Part shown: positions 8,365-18,477 of the stretch, one piece after another
How the letters are laid out: each line of letters starts with the position of its first letter
Position numbering within the stretch: the first letter of the stretch is position 1
NCBI RefSeq assembly: GCF_007859865.1
Contig: NZ_SJPI01000002.1
Span: 1,136,721-1,200,720, forward strand
Length of the DNA: 64,000 nucleotides
Direction of reading: 5' to 3'
DNA from: Rubripirellula amarantea
GTDB lineage: Bacteria > Planctomycetota > Planctomycetia > Pirellulales > Pirellulaceae
The notes under the pieces: generated by a model
Told to the model about the DNA's origin: nothing
Databases searched by the model: none
Seen by the model: only the letters and a program-made list of their open reading frames with translations
Position numbers and translations under genes: made by a program

Positions 8365-11085
8365 CTATGCCGACACGGTAACTATCTCGCCGTCATAGGA
8401 ACCGCTGCTCGATGGCGGGTCGCCCGCGTCATCGCAGTCGCTGCCTTGCAGTTCCCAACCGCAGGACCAAATCCAGGTCGACTCGCATGCGTCGGATGAG
8501 CCTTCGCTGGATTCCCCATCGGACGGCTCCTCTTCGGAGCCGTCGGTGGATGGTGGTTCTTCGGAACCTCCGCCGCTGTCGCCGCCCGATGTGTCATTGC
8601 TTCCGTCGCCGGAGTCTTCACCGCTTTCGGGTTCAGAACCTTCACCGCTGCCGGAGCCACTTCCGCCACCGCCAGAATCTTCGCCGTCGGATCCGCCACC
8701 GGAGTCGCCCGAGTCTTCGCTGCGGTCTGAGTCTGAATCGACGGAATCGTCACTGGCATCTGATCCCGAGTCGTCGCTCGTGTTGGATGATCCGTCGATG
8801 CCGGAATCGTCATCGGAGTCCGATTCGTCATCTGATTGCGACTCGTCTTCGGATCCCGAATCATCTGATGTTGATGCATCTGAGACGGAATCGTCTGACG
8901 TTGAATCGTCCGAATCGGATCCGTCCGAAGTCGAATCGTGCGATGATGGTGATCCGTCCCACACCGAGTAGCTCGGATCGTCGACCGAGCCGCTTCCATC
9001 ATCCGACGTGCTTTGGTCGGATGTGTCACTATCCGATCCGCTCTCCGATTGCGTTGAGTCAGAGCCGGAATCGGATGGCGTCGATTCGCTGGATGGCGAA
9101 CCATCTGAGACGGAACTGTCACTGGCATCGGATGAATGGTGACTCGATGAGGACCATGAATCGTCGACGGTTGAATACGACGGGCTGCCCGATCCGCTGG
9201 GTGGTTCGGACGATTCAGAATCAGATGGTGTTGATTCGGAGCCGGAATCAGATTGAGAGTCACTTGATGGCGATCCATCCGATACCGAACTACCGCTGCT
9301 GTCAGATGGACTGCCAGACGACGGTGATCCGCTGGAGCTTGAATCGGTGACTGTCGAATAGGAATCGTCGGAAGTTGATGCAGACGATGTCGAGGGATCG
9401 CTGGCCGATGAATCGGAAACGCTCGATGATTGGGCGGACGAGTCGCTCGATGATGAATCCTCGACTGATGATGAACTTGGGCTTCCGGACGAGGATGGGT
9501 TGCTGGATGAACTGCTGCTCGATGAATCCGTGACCGTTGAGTAGGAACTGGAACTCGGCGTTGCGGACGAGGATGATTCGGACGGCGTGCTGCTGGATGA
9601 ATCCGAGACGCTTGATGACTTACTAGATGACGAGTCCGATACGCTTGATGACTTGCTCGACGATGAGTCGCTGACCGAGGATGAACTCGGTGACGATGAC
9701 TGGCTGCTAGAAGACGACGAGGGCGAAGTAGACGAACTGCTCGACGAAGGGATGGACGACGAGCTTGGGGACGAACTGCTCGAAGGTGAAGAAGAACTGG
9801 GCGATGATGAGCTTGGTGATGTCGATGAACTTGATGGTGAGCTGCTGGAACTGGACGATGAGAGGCTCGAACTGGAATTGCTGATCGACGAGATACTTGA
9901 CGAACTGCTGCTTGGTGATGAACTGCTGCTACTTGATGACGGGCTGCTCGATGACGACGAAGAGGGACTGCTCGACGATGAATACGACGAGCTTGACGAG
10001 GACGAGACGCTGGATGACGAACTTCCCGACGATGAAGATGAGCTCGATGAACTGCTTCCGTCGCAGCACCGGCATCCGATCGTCACATAGCTGCCGGTGT
10101 CCTCGTGGAAGTGGCAGATGATCTGTTGCGACGCGAGCAAGGCGTAGTCGCAGACGTTGTAGACCGAGACTCGGACGCCGAGCGGTCGCCAGCGTGCTCC
10201 GTCGAAACGCAGTTCGCGGGCGGTGCCCCAGGACTTGGCCTTGAGTCGCTTGGTTGGTTTGCAAAGCAGCGTTTGCTTCGGCGGGTCGATGACCCAGGAA
10301 CGGTGGCCATCAAAGTTGACGACGAGATATTGATCTTCGCCGCTGCCTTCGATCGGGCCACGGATGCGCTGAGCCGAATGGTTGCGAGCGGTGATGCGAA
10401 CCACGCCGCCCGCAGGATCATCGACCGGTTTGATCTCACCGTCTTTGTCCAACTCGAACAGGTCGCAATCGGCGCTGCCGGTTCGCATCCCACGCCGGGC
10501 TGCGATTCCGCCGGATGGGACTTTGACGAGGTAGACCAGATCGGCGGGCCGGCCGACTCGGACGACCGCCCATTGTCGGCCAGTCTTTGATGGATCTTTG
10601 CGCCAAAGGATTTGTGCCGAACCGTCGGGCTTCGACTGCAACGAGTCGCCGCCAGACTCGGCCACGTCGGCGAAGCGGTGCCAGGTTTTGGTGATGTCGA
10701 CTTGGGCCGCGACGACACCGTCAAAGACAACTCGACCGACTTCGCCATCGCGGATTGGTTCAATCGCGACGCCGACTCGGCCCGTGTGTTCGTCTTCGGT
10801 TGGGCGAACTGTTTTGATCGTCGCATCGCGAACGAAGCGGGCCAGTTCAACCGGGCCGGCTTCGGGATCCGTGATCGGCGAATCGAATCCGGCGATGCCG
10901 CCGATCGGGACGACGACACCGGAGGTGTTGTGAACGCGAACGGTCGATGCGTTTCGCAAGTGCGTTCGCGGACCGCCGCCGCCGGGCAGACGGTTGCGAT
11001 GCGACGCCTCGGCCGCCGCCAACAGTCGGTTGTATTCGACCGCGGTGATATTGAGACTGTCGCCGGGTCGAACACGTCTTGCCAC
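8365..11085 (-). CDS. Tail-associated protein with giant Ser/Asp-rich region
   Basis: The 906-residue protein has three zones. Residues 1-343 form a folded, Cys-containing head with mixed strands and no low complexity, probably the part that attaches to the tail tip. Residues about 344-560 are almost pure Ser with scattered Pro, Gly, Val and Asp. Residues about 560-860 change to Ser-Asp/Gly repeats (SDSGSDS, SDDGSGS) and become acidic. A short C-terminal domain (about 862-906) holds four spaced cysteines and Trp (WIWSCGW). The start abuts the upstream tail gene. Ser-rich stalks of this kind are natural O-glycosylation targets, and the next genes in the operon are glycosyl- and sulfotransferases. 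The role as a glycosylated virion fibre is inference; structural placement after the tape measure is from gene order. Confidence 0.8.
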   Translation of the reverse strand: MARRVRPGDSLNITAVEYNRLLAAAEASHRNRLPGGGGPRTHLRNASTVRVHNTSGVVVPIGGIAGFDSPITDPEAGPVELARFVRDATIKTVRPTEDEHTGRVGVAIEPIRDGEVGRVVFDGVVAAQVDITKTWHRFADVAESGGDSLQSKPDGSAQILWRKDPSKTGRQWAVVRVGRPADLVYLVKVPSGGIAARRGMRTGSADCDLFELDKDGEIKPVDDPAGGVVRITARNHSAQRIRGPIEGSGEDQYLVVNFDGHRSWVIDPPKQTLLCKPTKRLKAKSWGTARELRFDGARWRPLGVRVSVYNVCDYALLASQQIICHFHEDTGSYVTIGCRCCDGSSSSSSSSSSGSSSSSVSSSSSSSYSSSSSPSSSSSSSPSSSSSSSSPSSSSSSISSISNSSSSLSSSSSSSSPSSSSTSPSSSSPSSSSPSSSSSPSSSSIPSSSSSSTSPSSSSSSQSSSPSSSSVSDSSSSKSSSVSDSSSSKSSSVSDSSSSTPSESSSSATPSSSSYSTVTDSSSSSSSSNPSSSGSPSSSSVEDSSSSDSSAQSSSVSDSSASDPSTSSASTSDDSYSTVTDSSSSGSPSSGSPSDSSGSSVSDGSPSSDSQSDSGSESTPSDSESSEPPSGSGSPSYSTVDDSWSSSSHHSSDASDSSVSDGSPSSESTPSDSGSDSTQSESGSDSDTSDQSTSDDGSGSVDDPSYSVWDGSPSSHDSTSDGSDSDDSTSDDSVSDASTSDDSGSEDESQSDDESDSDDDSGIDGSSNTSDDSGSDASDDSVDSDSDRSEDSGDSGGGSDGEDSGGGGSGSGSGEGSEPESGEDSGDGSNDTSGGDSGGGSEEPPSTDGSEEEPSDGESSEGSSDACESTWIWSCGWELQGSDCDDAGDPPSSSGSYDGEIVTVSA

Positions 11086-11877
11086 CTACGAAAGTCCTAA
11101 CGCTGCGAAATTGCCATCGGGATAGACTTGTTCGACGTAGGCCGCCGCCGGGGTTTGCAGCACGCGATCGCCGACAACCTCTTCGTCATGTTTCACCCAC
11201 AGGTAATCCCAACCGCGTTTGCTGACGCTGCCGATGTTGCCAAGCTGCAATGACGGTTGGTTAGGACGAGCGGCGAAGTGGTAGGTGATGTCGACCCAGT
11301 TGTTGTCGTCCTCGCCTCCTTCGCCGCCGAGGAACAACGCTTCGCCGGGACCGAAGATCGACCATGCCGACGAATTCGTTCGCCCGGTCATCGAAACGAC
11401 CGCCAACAGATAAGACGTCGAAACGAACTCAAACTTTTTGCGGACCGAGAACTCGAACGCCGGCACCGTGACATCGACGCCGGAGACCCCGGAGTCACTG
11501 ACGCCGATCGCGCCGCGGTAGTCGGGTGCGATCTTGCCGGGCGCGGCGTAGATGCCGCGCGTCAGCAAACTCTGGTTGATGTGAGTTGTGGCTCCGGTGG
11601 TGTTGAACGAGACCGGATCGAGCTTGGTTTCGTTCAGCGTGACGCTGACCAACGCGTGCTTGGCGTTGATGAATTCCGAATCGACTTGCAGGAACGGAAT
11701 CAGGTCGGGGAAGTTGTCTTCGTAGTACGAGCGGGCGGCACTCGCGGCGGCCGGCGGACTGACATTGCCACCGTTGGTCGCGACGTAGGCGGTGAAGTCG
11801 GAATTGGTTTTGCCGCGTGACGCTTTTTCGGACAAAGCCGCGACATCGAAGTTGTAGCCTCCGTATGAAAAACTCAT
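11086..11877 (-). CDS. Tail protein downstream of the tape measure
   Basis: The 263-residue protein has no enzyme motif. It is rich in beta-strand-like segments (VTVPAFEFSVRKKFEF, TSYLLAVVSMTGRTN) and turns, as in distal tail or baseplate proteins. Its ATG overlaps the tape-measure stop (TAATG) and its stop abuts the Ser-rich gene, so the three are co-expressed. Position directly after the tape measure is where siphoviruses encode the distal tail protein. I do not recognise the family beyond a planctomycete phage-like protein. Confidence 0.65.
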   Translation of the reverse strand: MSFSYGGYNFDVAALSEKASRGKTNSDFTAYVATNGGNVSPPAAASAARSYYEDNFPDLIPFLQVDSEFINAKHALVSVTLNETKLDPVSFNTTGATTHINQSLLTRGIYAAPGKIAPDYRGAIGVSDSGVSGVDVTVPAFEFSVRKKFEFVSTSYLLAVVSMTGRTNSSAWSIFGPGEALFLGGEGGEDDNNWVDITYHFAARPNQPSLQLGNIGSVSKRGWDYLWVKHDEEVVGDRVLQTPAAAYVEQVYPDGNFAALGLS

Positions 11878-14800
11878 TAGCTGAACACCAACCCGCCGCC
11901 GGTAGATCGTTCGGCGAGCTTGCGAGTGTTGTTTGCGGTTTCGACGATGGCCCGTTGGACGTCTTCGCTCAGACCGAGGCCGGAACGTTCACCGGATTCG
12001 CTAAGGTTTCCACTTCCGCCGGCGAGTAGTTCGTTGGACTTCATCAAGTGTTGACCGATGGCGATGAGGCGATCGTTGATTTGTTGCAAGCCAGAGTCGG
12101 CGATGGCGTCAGCATCAGGTTCTTGTTGAACAGTCGCATCATCGGGTTGTTCGTCGATGGCCAGCTTGGGTGCGACGATGACTTCAGGTTCTTCGTCGAG
12201 CGGTTCAGGTTTCAGCTTCTCAGCGGGAACATCGAAACCGATCGGTTCCAGCTTGCGGGCACCGCTGCCGATGTTCAGGCCGCGTGAGTCGAACTTGCCG
12301 GTGACCGACTCGTTCGATTGATCGTCGACGTCGGTGCCTGCAAAATTGTCGATCGAGGCTTGAGCGTCACGGTCGAGTTCCAAGGCCACTGAATCGTTAT
12401 CGAGTTCTGCGGGCGGCAGTTTCAGTTTGCCTTCGTTGCCGGCACGATCGGTGATTGCGGCAGCCTTGGCTTCCATCGCCGCGATGCCAGCCTTGAGTTT
12501 GTCGAGACGCTCATCGCCGGCGGCATCTTCACCGGTGATGCCCGCGTCGGCTTGGGCGGCTTCGAGTGACGCTTTGGCTTCGGCGATCGCTGCGGCCAGA
12601 TCATCGGAGATTTTTGGCGACTCCATATCGCTATCAGTCGCTTGCTCGTCGCCTTCTGGTTTCAGAGCGTTTGCTTTGTCGACGGCGGCTTGGAAATCCG
12701 CTTCGGCCTCGGCAACTTTGGTTTGACGGTCGGCTTCGGCGAGGGATCGTTCGGCTCGTTTGGCTGCGGCGTCGGCTTTCGCTTGGCGGCGCATTTCGTC
12801 GAGCGTGTCACGGACGCCTGTGGTGAATTCCTCGGTGTCTGCAGTGCGTTGTTCGTTGGCTTTCGCGTTAGCGTCGAATTGGCGATCACGTTCGGCGTCG
12901 ACAGCGGCGTTTTGCTGGTCGGTTTCGGCGTCGATCGCAGCGAAGTCAGCGTCTAGGTCTTGGCCCTCGCGGGACTTCTTCCGCTGGTCGAGTTGGCGTT
13001 GCAGATCCTCCTGCATCGCCTTGCGGTTCGCTTCAATCTCCGACTTGCGTTTGCTGCGACGTTCGGCGCGGCCGGCGATCGCGGTTTGGCGTTTGCGTTG
13101 TTCTTCCGCGTTGTTGGCGTTGGTTTCGTTGTCGATCTTTCGCACTTCGGCTTCGACGTTGATGTCGTCGTCGAAGAGCGATTTCAACTTCACCCAAGCC
13201 TTGCGGAGGAAGCCGACGGTACTGTTCCACATCTTGCGGACTTCGCCGACGAACACCGCCCATGAATCGGCAAGGTAGTCGATCGTTTCGACCCACGCTC
13301 CTTCGACACCGGCCAGTGCGTTGACCAGGACGCCGCCGATCTGGATCGCAACGTCACCGGCGATGTCGACCAGTTCGTGAAGTTTCAGGAAACCCTTCTT
13401 CAGAAACCCGACTGTGTTGTTCCAACCTTTCTGGACGGCCGATGTTAGGATCGTCCAGCCGTCGGCGAGGTATGCGACGGTGCTATTCCAGATCGCTCGC
13501 AAGCCGCCGAAACCCTGCATGAGTTGATCGGCCAATTTGTAGACCGCGTCGCCCCAAGCATCGGAAAGGTATGCGGTGAACCGTGACCACATGCCTGAGA
13601 GCCAGGTCGTGCCCTTGGTCCATTGCAGTTTGATATAGGACCACAGCACATCGACGGCCGCGTTGATGTCACCGGCTCGCAGAGCGTTGGCAATCGCACC
13701 AAACGCTACCATGGTGTCGGCCTTCAGATTTTGGAACGCACCTTTGAGGAAGTCGATCGAACTGCCGATGGCTCCCGATGTGTAGAGGAAGTAGGCACCA
13801 AGAGCGACAACGCCCGCAACGACCAGGCCAAGCGGCGAGAACAACAACGCCATGGCACCGGCCGCGGCACTGATCGCTCCGGTTAGCAAGCCGAACGCGC
13901 CGGACAGTCCGGCGGTGACCGCAGCGTAGACGCCAGCAAGTGCGATGTTGATCTTTTTGAGCGCGGCCAAACCGATAAAAACCGCTTTGATGCCTGTGCC
14001 AACGGCTTTCAACACCGCCCAAGTCGCCGCAAGTGTTTTCGAGGCGACGGACAAACCAATCGTGATACCTTTAAGAGCGATCATCGCGGCACCAACGCCG
14101 GCGGCAGCGACCTTCATCGCGGCGAAACCAGCGACGGCGGTCAGGATCGCAGTTCGGTTTTCGCTTGCCCATGCCAATGTGCTGCGAAGCAAGCTGCCGA
14201 CCGCCGATAACAAACCGCCAGCGAACCCATCGAGGCTTGATGACAGTTGATCCCACGCGTCGGCCAAAGCCGCGACGCCTTGTTTCCATAGGCCACGCAG
14301 GTAGGCCCACATGACTTTCGCGGCACCAGTGATGTCACCCGATGCAAGCGAAGCAGCGATGGCTTTGAATGCAGCTTGCGAATCAACCGCGATTTGAGCA
14401 AACGCGGTCTTGAAGAACGCGGACACTCGAGAGAGCAGTCCCGATGCCTTGGCGAGGTACAGACCAAGCCCTGCAACGCCGGCAACCACCAAACCGATGG
14501 GCGAAAGCAATGCTGCAACGGCAGCACCCGCCAATCCAACGACGCTTCCAATCGCGGAGAAGATGCCAAGTAAGCCGCCAACCGCCATCGACGCTGCCGC
14601 GGCGGCCGAACCGATCGTGAGCAACGCGGCACCAGCGGCGATCACTCCGGCCGCGACCATTGCGGCGACTTGGACGACTCGTTTGTTCTCGCCGATCCAG
14701 TCGGTGATGGATGACGCAGCGAGTGATACGTTTTCGGTCAGTCGCTGGATCGGCTTTTCGAGAGCCTCACCGATCGCGATGCGGACGGCTTCAAAGGAAC

Positions 14801-15803
14801 TGGCGAGAACACGGAACGCTCCGCCGAGACCGGATTCCATCTTGTCGGCGGTCTTCTTGGCGATGCCGCCGGCACCTTCCAATTCACCGAGTAACTCGCG
14901 AGTGTCCGTGACCGTTTTGCCGATCGCGGACGCGGCCGTGATGCCGAGCATCCCGAAGACTTCATTGAACTTGGCGGCTCGGTCGGATGATCCGAGGTCT
15001 TTCGTGGCTTCGGCAACTTCACCCAAAACATCGACGAGCGGTCGAGCGTTTCCGGCAGCGTCTTTGGTCGCGACACCGAATACCTTTTGGAACTTCTCGG
15101 ACTCGGCGGCCGACAATGTCAGCAACCGTTTCAGTGCGTTACCGGCGGATGATCCTTGGATGCCGACGTTGCCGAGCGTTCCCAGGATCGCGAGCGTTTC
15201 TTCGAGGCTCATGTTGGCGTCGGCCGCGACGGGGCCGGCGTATTTCAATGCCTCGCCGAGAGACTCGACGCTGTTGAAACTCTTGTTGGCGGCGGCGGTC
15301 AGTCCGTCGGCAACTCGCGAGGCGTCACCGGCTTCCATGTTGAATTGGCGAATCGCGGCGGCGAAGATTCCTGACGCGAGCGTGGCATCGGTGCCGGTCG
15401 CTCGGGCGAGGTTCATGACGCTGCCGGTCATGTCCTCGATCTGCCGCGAGTCAAAACCGGCTCGCCCGAGTTCGGTCATCAGGTTCGCCACCTCAACGGC
15501 GGAGAAGCTGGTGGTCGCTCCGAGTTGTTTCGCTTTCGCGTTCAGTCGATCGAACGCGGCACCGGTCGCTCCCGTGATCGCACCCACTTGGCGGATTGCG
15601 TCGTCGTATTCCGCAAACTTCTGAATGCCTGCTCCGAGGGGCGCGGCCATTGCTAGTCCGAGTCCCGTCATCTTTGCACCCATCATCGACGTCGACGATG
15701 CAAACGAAGACAATTGTTTCTGTGCCGAACGCAGACCCTTCACCAACGCTGAGTTCTTCAGCGTCAGCTCGACGAAAGCGGCTCCGGCACGGACTTGGGA
15801 CAT
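11877..15803 (-). CDS. Tail tape measure protein, TP901-like
   Basis: The 1308-residue protein starts with coiled-coil sequence and a TP901-type core: FAEYDDAIRQVGAITGATG, LGATTSFSAVEVANLMTELG and SLEETLAILGTLGNVGIQG (about 65-215). The middle holds several long hydrophobic Ala/Gly/Val stretches (about 375-460, 545-690) typical of tape measures. Later come repeated Trp-rich units (WNSTVAYLADGW, WNNTVGFLKKGF, WNSTVGFLRKAW) and a highly charged coiled coil near 880-1060. Its length sets tail length, and this one implies a long siphovirus tail. Upstream it is cut off from the tail chaperones by a plus-strand two-gene cassette. No peptidase or lysozyme motif was recognised in it. Confidence 0.9.
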   Translation of the reverse strand: MSQVRAGAAFVELTLKNSALVKGLRSAQKQLSSFASSTSMMGAKMTGLGLAMAAPLGAGIQKFAEYDDAIRQVGAITGATGAAFDRLNAKAKQLGATTSFSAVEVANLMTELGRAGFDSRQIEDMTGSVMNLARATGTDATLASGIFAAAIRQFNMEAGDASRVADGLTAAANKSFNSVESLGEALKYAGPVAADANMSLEETLAILGTLGNVGIQGSSAGNALKRLLTLSAAESEKFQKVFGVATKDAAGNARPLVDVLGEVAEATKDLGSSDRAAKFNEVFGMLGITAASAIGKTVTDTRELLGELEGAGGIAKKTADKMESGLGGAFRVLASSFEAVRIAIGEALEKPIQRLTENVSLAASSITDWIGENKRVVQVAAMVAAGVIAAGAALLTIGSAAAAASMAVGGLLGIFSAIGSVVGLAGAAVAALLSPIGLVVAGVAGLGLYLAKASGLLSRVSAFFKTAFAQIAVDSQAAFKAIAASLASGDITGAAKVMWAYLRGLWKQGVAALADAWDQLSSSLDGFAGGLLSAVGSLLRSTLAWASENRTAILTAVAGFAAMKVAAAGVGAAMIALKGITIGLSVASKTLAATWAVLKAVGTGIKAVFIGLAALKKINIALAGVYAAVTAGLSGAFGLLTGAISAAAGAMALLFSPLGLVVAGVVALGAYFLYTSGAIGSSIDFLKGAFQNLKADTMVAFGAIANALRAGDINAAVDVLWSYIKLQWTKGTTWLSGMWSRFTAYLSDAWGDAVYKLADQLMQGFGGLRAIWNSTVAYLADGWTILTSAVQKGWNNTVGFLKKGFLKLHELVDIAGDVAIQIGGVLVNALAGVEGAWVETIDYLADSWAVFVGEVRKMWNSTVGFLRKAWVKLKSLFDDDINVEAEVRKIDNETNANNAEEQRKRQTAIAGRAERRSKRKSEIEANRKAMQEDLQRQLDQRKKSREGQDLDADFAAIDAETDQQNAAVDAERDRQFDANAKANEQRTADTEEFTTGVRDTLDEMRRQAKADAAAKRAERSLAEADRQTKVAEAEADFQAAVDKANALKPEGDEQATDSDMESPKISDDLAAAIAEAKASLEAAQADAGITGEDAAGDERLDKLKAGIAAMEAKAAAITDRAGNEGKLKLPPAELDNDSVALELDRDAQASIDNFAGTDVDDQSNESVTGKFDSRGLNIGSGARKLEPIGFDVPAEKLKPEPLDEEPEVIVAPKLAIDEQPDDATVQQEPDADAIADSGLQQINDRLIAIGQHLMKSNELLAGGSGNLSESGERSGLGLSEDVQRAIVETANNTRKLAERSTGGGLVFS

Positions 15804-16021
15804 TCAGGCTTTGCCGTTGAGATGAAGGAAGCACCAAGAAGCGATGCGACTTATTCGATGCTGGCCGTCGCCATTGCTACAGCGGAACCAGGTAAGTTCG
15901 CTTTAAGTGAAGTTGCCGTCAGAAAAGGTTACTGGCGGGTTCAAATCGTGACCTAAGCTTCATCGACCTGCGGTCGTCGCCGCGGTAGATATGCGCCGAC
16001 CGTCACGGTATCGAATCCAGC
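15804..16021. other. Divergent spacer between tape measure and plus-strand cassette
   Basis: This 218-base gap separates the minus-strand tape measure start from the plus-strand membrane-protein gene, so it should hold promoters or ribosome sites for both. No strong consensus promoter or hairpin was recognised. Confidence 0.4.
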
Positions 16022-17764
16022 ATGCGTAAACTCCGCAACATTGTTCTAATCCTCACAGGCGTCACCGCTGCAGTGGCGCTCTGTTGCCCGATGCTGGTCG
16101 TGTTTGGCTTCTTGGCACTCATCGTTCCAGGATTGGTGCTTGTCTCGGCTCCCACCGTGTTTGTCTATCTTGCGACGACGCTCGGTATTCAGCGAATGCT
16201 ACCAACCAAGATCGGTTGGGCCGCGTTTCCGATCGCGATCTTTCTTGCATTCGGACTGGGCTGGTTGGTCATGCGACCGATTCGCTGGTCAGCGATATCG
16301 GAGTTCCGCGCGGAAGTCTTGCCCGACGTTCTTCGTGGTGAACCAGTCATCTTGAGCGGAAACGTGTACGTCGAGAACGGCGATCTCTACCGGTCTCCCG
16401 AATGCGACTACCTATGCACCATGCTTTTAGATTTAGCGGGCGTGGAAACTGTCACAGTCGAAAGCACCGGCCTGACTGGCCGCAAACGCGATCCATCCGT
16501 CGCGGCGTTCGCTTTGGTCCGCACTCGTGCTGATGCGGAACCAGGAGTGTTCCCGTCGAACCCTGGTCACTTGATTCGCAAACATCCAGGGCTCATGCGA
16601 CAAGTGAAAGGGAATGAGTTGCTGAAGGTTGAGAAATCGCTCGAAGCCGATTGGGCGTTACGTCTTGCCGGGGTGGAGCGAATTGTTGAGGTGAAGCCAA
16701 CACCCGCCGACAAAGCAGATTGGATCGTGCGTTTGGTTTCAACCCACACGAAAGAAAGTCCACGAATCGAGCGAGTCGAGATTGCCCGCACCGGCAATGA
16801 CGTTCAATTTCGCAGGAGTGAAGTTCGACACTTTGTTCCAAGTAACCTCTTCTACTTCGGCTTTGATGTTCAGTCAGGGATCGGAACGATCTCTAGCGCA
16901 TCGTTTGGCATCGGCGGAAGTGATTGGAAGTCGTCGGACCAGTCAATCAATTTGGAACCGACATTGTTGGAAGCCCTCGAGGTGCCGCTTCTCGCTGAGC
17001 TCGATGACACACGCGAACGATTGCGCCGGGAAGTCCAACGCGCAATCGACGATCCCGACGCGAGTCCAGCGAGGCTGGAATTAGCGAGACGCTGGCTCTC
17101 GCTCTTTTTCTTCGACGCGACCGAGAACGACCACAAATTGATCGCCCGCGTTGTCGGTGACCAGCGAGTGAAAGACATCGCCGGCCCGATCGAGAGCGTC
17201 TTTTCCAAGGGCAAAACACCGATCGAACTCAGCACCGCCTACGCACGACGGATTGCGTCCGATGATGCGACCGCAAAAGAACGATCGCAGCTAGCGAAAG
17301 CCTTGTCTTTGATGCCACCGGGCACGTTCGCCAAACCCGATCCAGCTCACCTCGCCATTTGGACGAGGCCCGAAATTTACGAACAGGCTGGGCTGTTTCT
17401 TTCAAGGCTTGGTGACCTCGATGCTGGGCGTGCAATGCCCATTCTGGGCGACGCGCTCGATCACGTTTCGGCCAAGAAAACCTGGAGCGAACGACGCGCG
17501 ATGGTGGAAGGGATTCGAGATGCTTACGCGTCACTCGGACCAGCCGCAAAACAGGATGCCGCGAAGATCAGCACTCTGATTTTGCAGCGTCCGTCACCGA
17601 TCACTTCGGGTTTCAATGATGTGCAAGCGTGGCGATTGACTTTGGCAAGGATGGGAGTTTCCCTCGATGACTTACCGTTCTTTCCCCACTCGAGCCAGCA
17701 GCAGATCACCCGAACCAAGACTCAAATCCGCGATCGGCTGCAACGCATTCAAGCCGAGATCTAA
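16022..17764 (+). CDS. Membrane protein of unknown function in tail module
   Basis: The 580-residue protein starts with three hydrophobic helices (about 6-28, 30-55 and 65-85), followed by a large soluble domain of roughly 490 residues with no motif I recognise. The C-terminal half is helical and charged and may contain TPR-like helices (LSRLGDLDAGRAMPILGDALDHV). The start at 16022 follows a non-coding gap and is the first ATG. It is transcribed against the tail operon, in tandem with another membrane protein. This is the usual arrangement of a lysogenic-conversion or superinfection-exclusion cassette, but that role is only inferred. Confidence 0.8.
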   Translation: MRKLRNIVLILTGVTAAVALCCPMLVVFGFLALIVPGLVLVSAPTVFVYLATTLGIQRMLPTKIGWAAFPIAIFLAFGLGWLVMRPIRWSAISEFRAEVLPDVLRGEPVILSGNVYVENGDLYRSPECDYLCTMLLDLAGVETVTVESTGLTGRKRDPSVAAFALVRTRADAEPGVFPSNPGHLIRKHPGLMRQVKGNELLKVEKSLEADWALRLAGVERIVEVKPTPADKADWIVRLVSTHTKESPRIERVEIARTGNDVQFRRSEVRHFVPSNLFYFGFDVQSGIGTISSASFGIGGSDWKSSDQSINLEPTLLEALEVPLLAELDDTRERLRREVQRAIDDPDASPARLELARRWLSLFFFDATENDHKLIARVVGDQRVKDIAGPIESVFSKGKTPIELSTAYARRIASDDATAKERSQLAKALSLMPPGTFAKPDPAHLAIWTRPEIYEQAGLFLSRLGDLDAGRAMPILGDALDHVSAKKTWSERRAMVEGIRDAYASLGPAAKQDAAKISTLILQRPSPITSGFNDVQAWRLTLARMGVSLDDLPFFPHSSQQQITRTKTQIRDRLQRIQAEI

Positions 17765-17792
17765 CCGCCATCGCTCTGACAAACCACTCGCC

Positions 17793-18380
17793 ATGTTCTT
17801 CGAACCATTGATTCTTCCCACTACCGATCCTTTCGATCGCCATGCCAAAGAACATCCATTCGTCGCCTCCGTCGTATCGAGCGGATGGGTGTTGTTTCGC
17901 ACGCACGCGCCCCTGTTGCTGCTATTCGGAATTCCGTTAATCGCCATTCAAACCGATGCTGTGTGGGACAACTTTCCACTCGGAAAGGGAGCCACAACGC
18001 CAGGACCATGGGAACGAAGTGTAATGAGCTACATTTTGCTCGCGTTGATCGGCATGTCTCTGGTAGAGGCGTTGCTCAATACAATCAGGCTAGCTCTCGA
18101 TCCCACGGCAATTGTGATTACTGATGAAGGCGTTCAAGGCTATCACGCATGGCTTCGACGGTCGTTCAAATGGTGTGATGTTTCGCACGTACGCCGGTCA
18201 GGAAATCGTCTTTTGATCCACAAGCGAGCGACTTCCAGTCTGCTCCAAGAATGGAATCGCCACTCGCGACCAGGCGGACGCTACCACTGGTCGAAGCTGC
18301 TTGTCGTCGAACTGAACTGCGTCGATCAAAGTGCCGATTCCATCTTTTCTGAAATCAGTCGTCATTGGAAACCTTCTTGA
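17793..18380 (+). CDS. Small membrane protein with PH-like domain
   Basis: The 195-residue protein has two hydrophobic helices (about 33-55 and 75-97) followed by a soluble domain of about 95 residues (IVITDEGVQGYHAWLRRSFKWCDVSHVRRSG), whose strand pattern resembles bacterial PH-like domains found after membrane helices. It follows the larger membrane protein by 28 bases on the same strand, so the two probably form one transcript. The predicted location is the cytoplasmic membrane with the PH-like part in the cytoplasm. Function unknown; a membrane-level exclusion or stress role would fit the position. Confidence 0.75.
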   Translation: MFFEPLILPTTDPFDRHAKEHPFVASVVSSGWVLFRTHAPLLLLFGIPLIAIQTDAVWDNFPLGKGATTPGPWERSVMSYILLALIGMSLVEALLNTIRLALDPTAIVITDEGVQGYHAWLRRSFKWCDVSHVRRSGNRLLIHKRATSSLLQEWNRHSRPGGRYHWSKLLVVELNCVDQSADSIFSEISRHWKPS

Positions 18381-18477
18381 GGCTGAACCGCGTTAGGCAT
18401 CGGCGTCGCAAGAAGGACCGCATTGGTGTTTACACGCGTCGACAAAAGGTACGATTGCAGAACTGGGAAGGCGACAA

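Noticed and set aside
8412-10090. Long plus-strand open frames rich in Asp/Glu or Arg opposite the Ser-rich gene
   Set aside because: They are antisense products of the Ser/Asp repeat codons, lacking starts with ribosome sites or motifs.
14410-15624. A 404-residue plus-strand frame opposite the tape measure
   Set aside because: Ala/Ser-biased antisense of an Ala/Gly-rich coding strand; no motif and no context.
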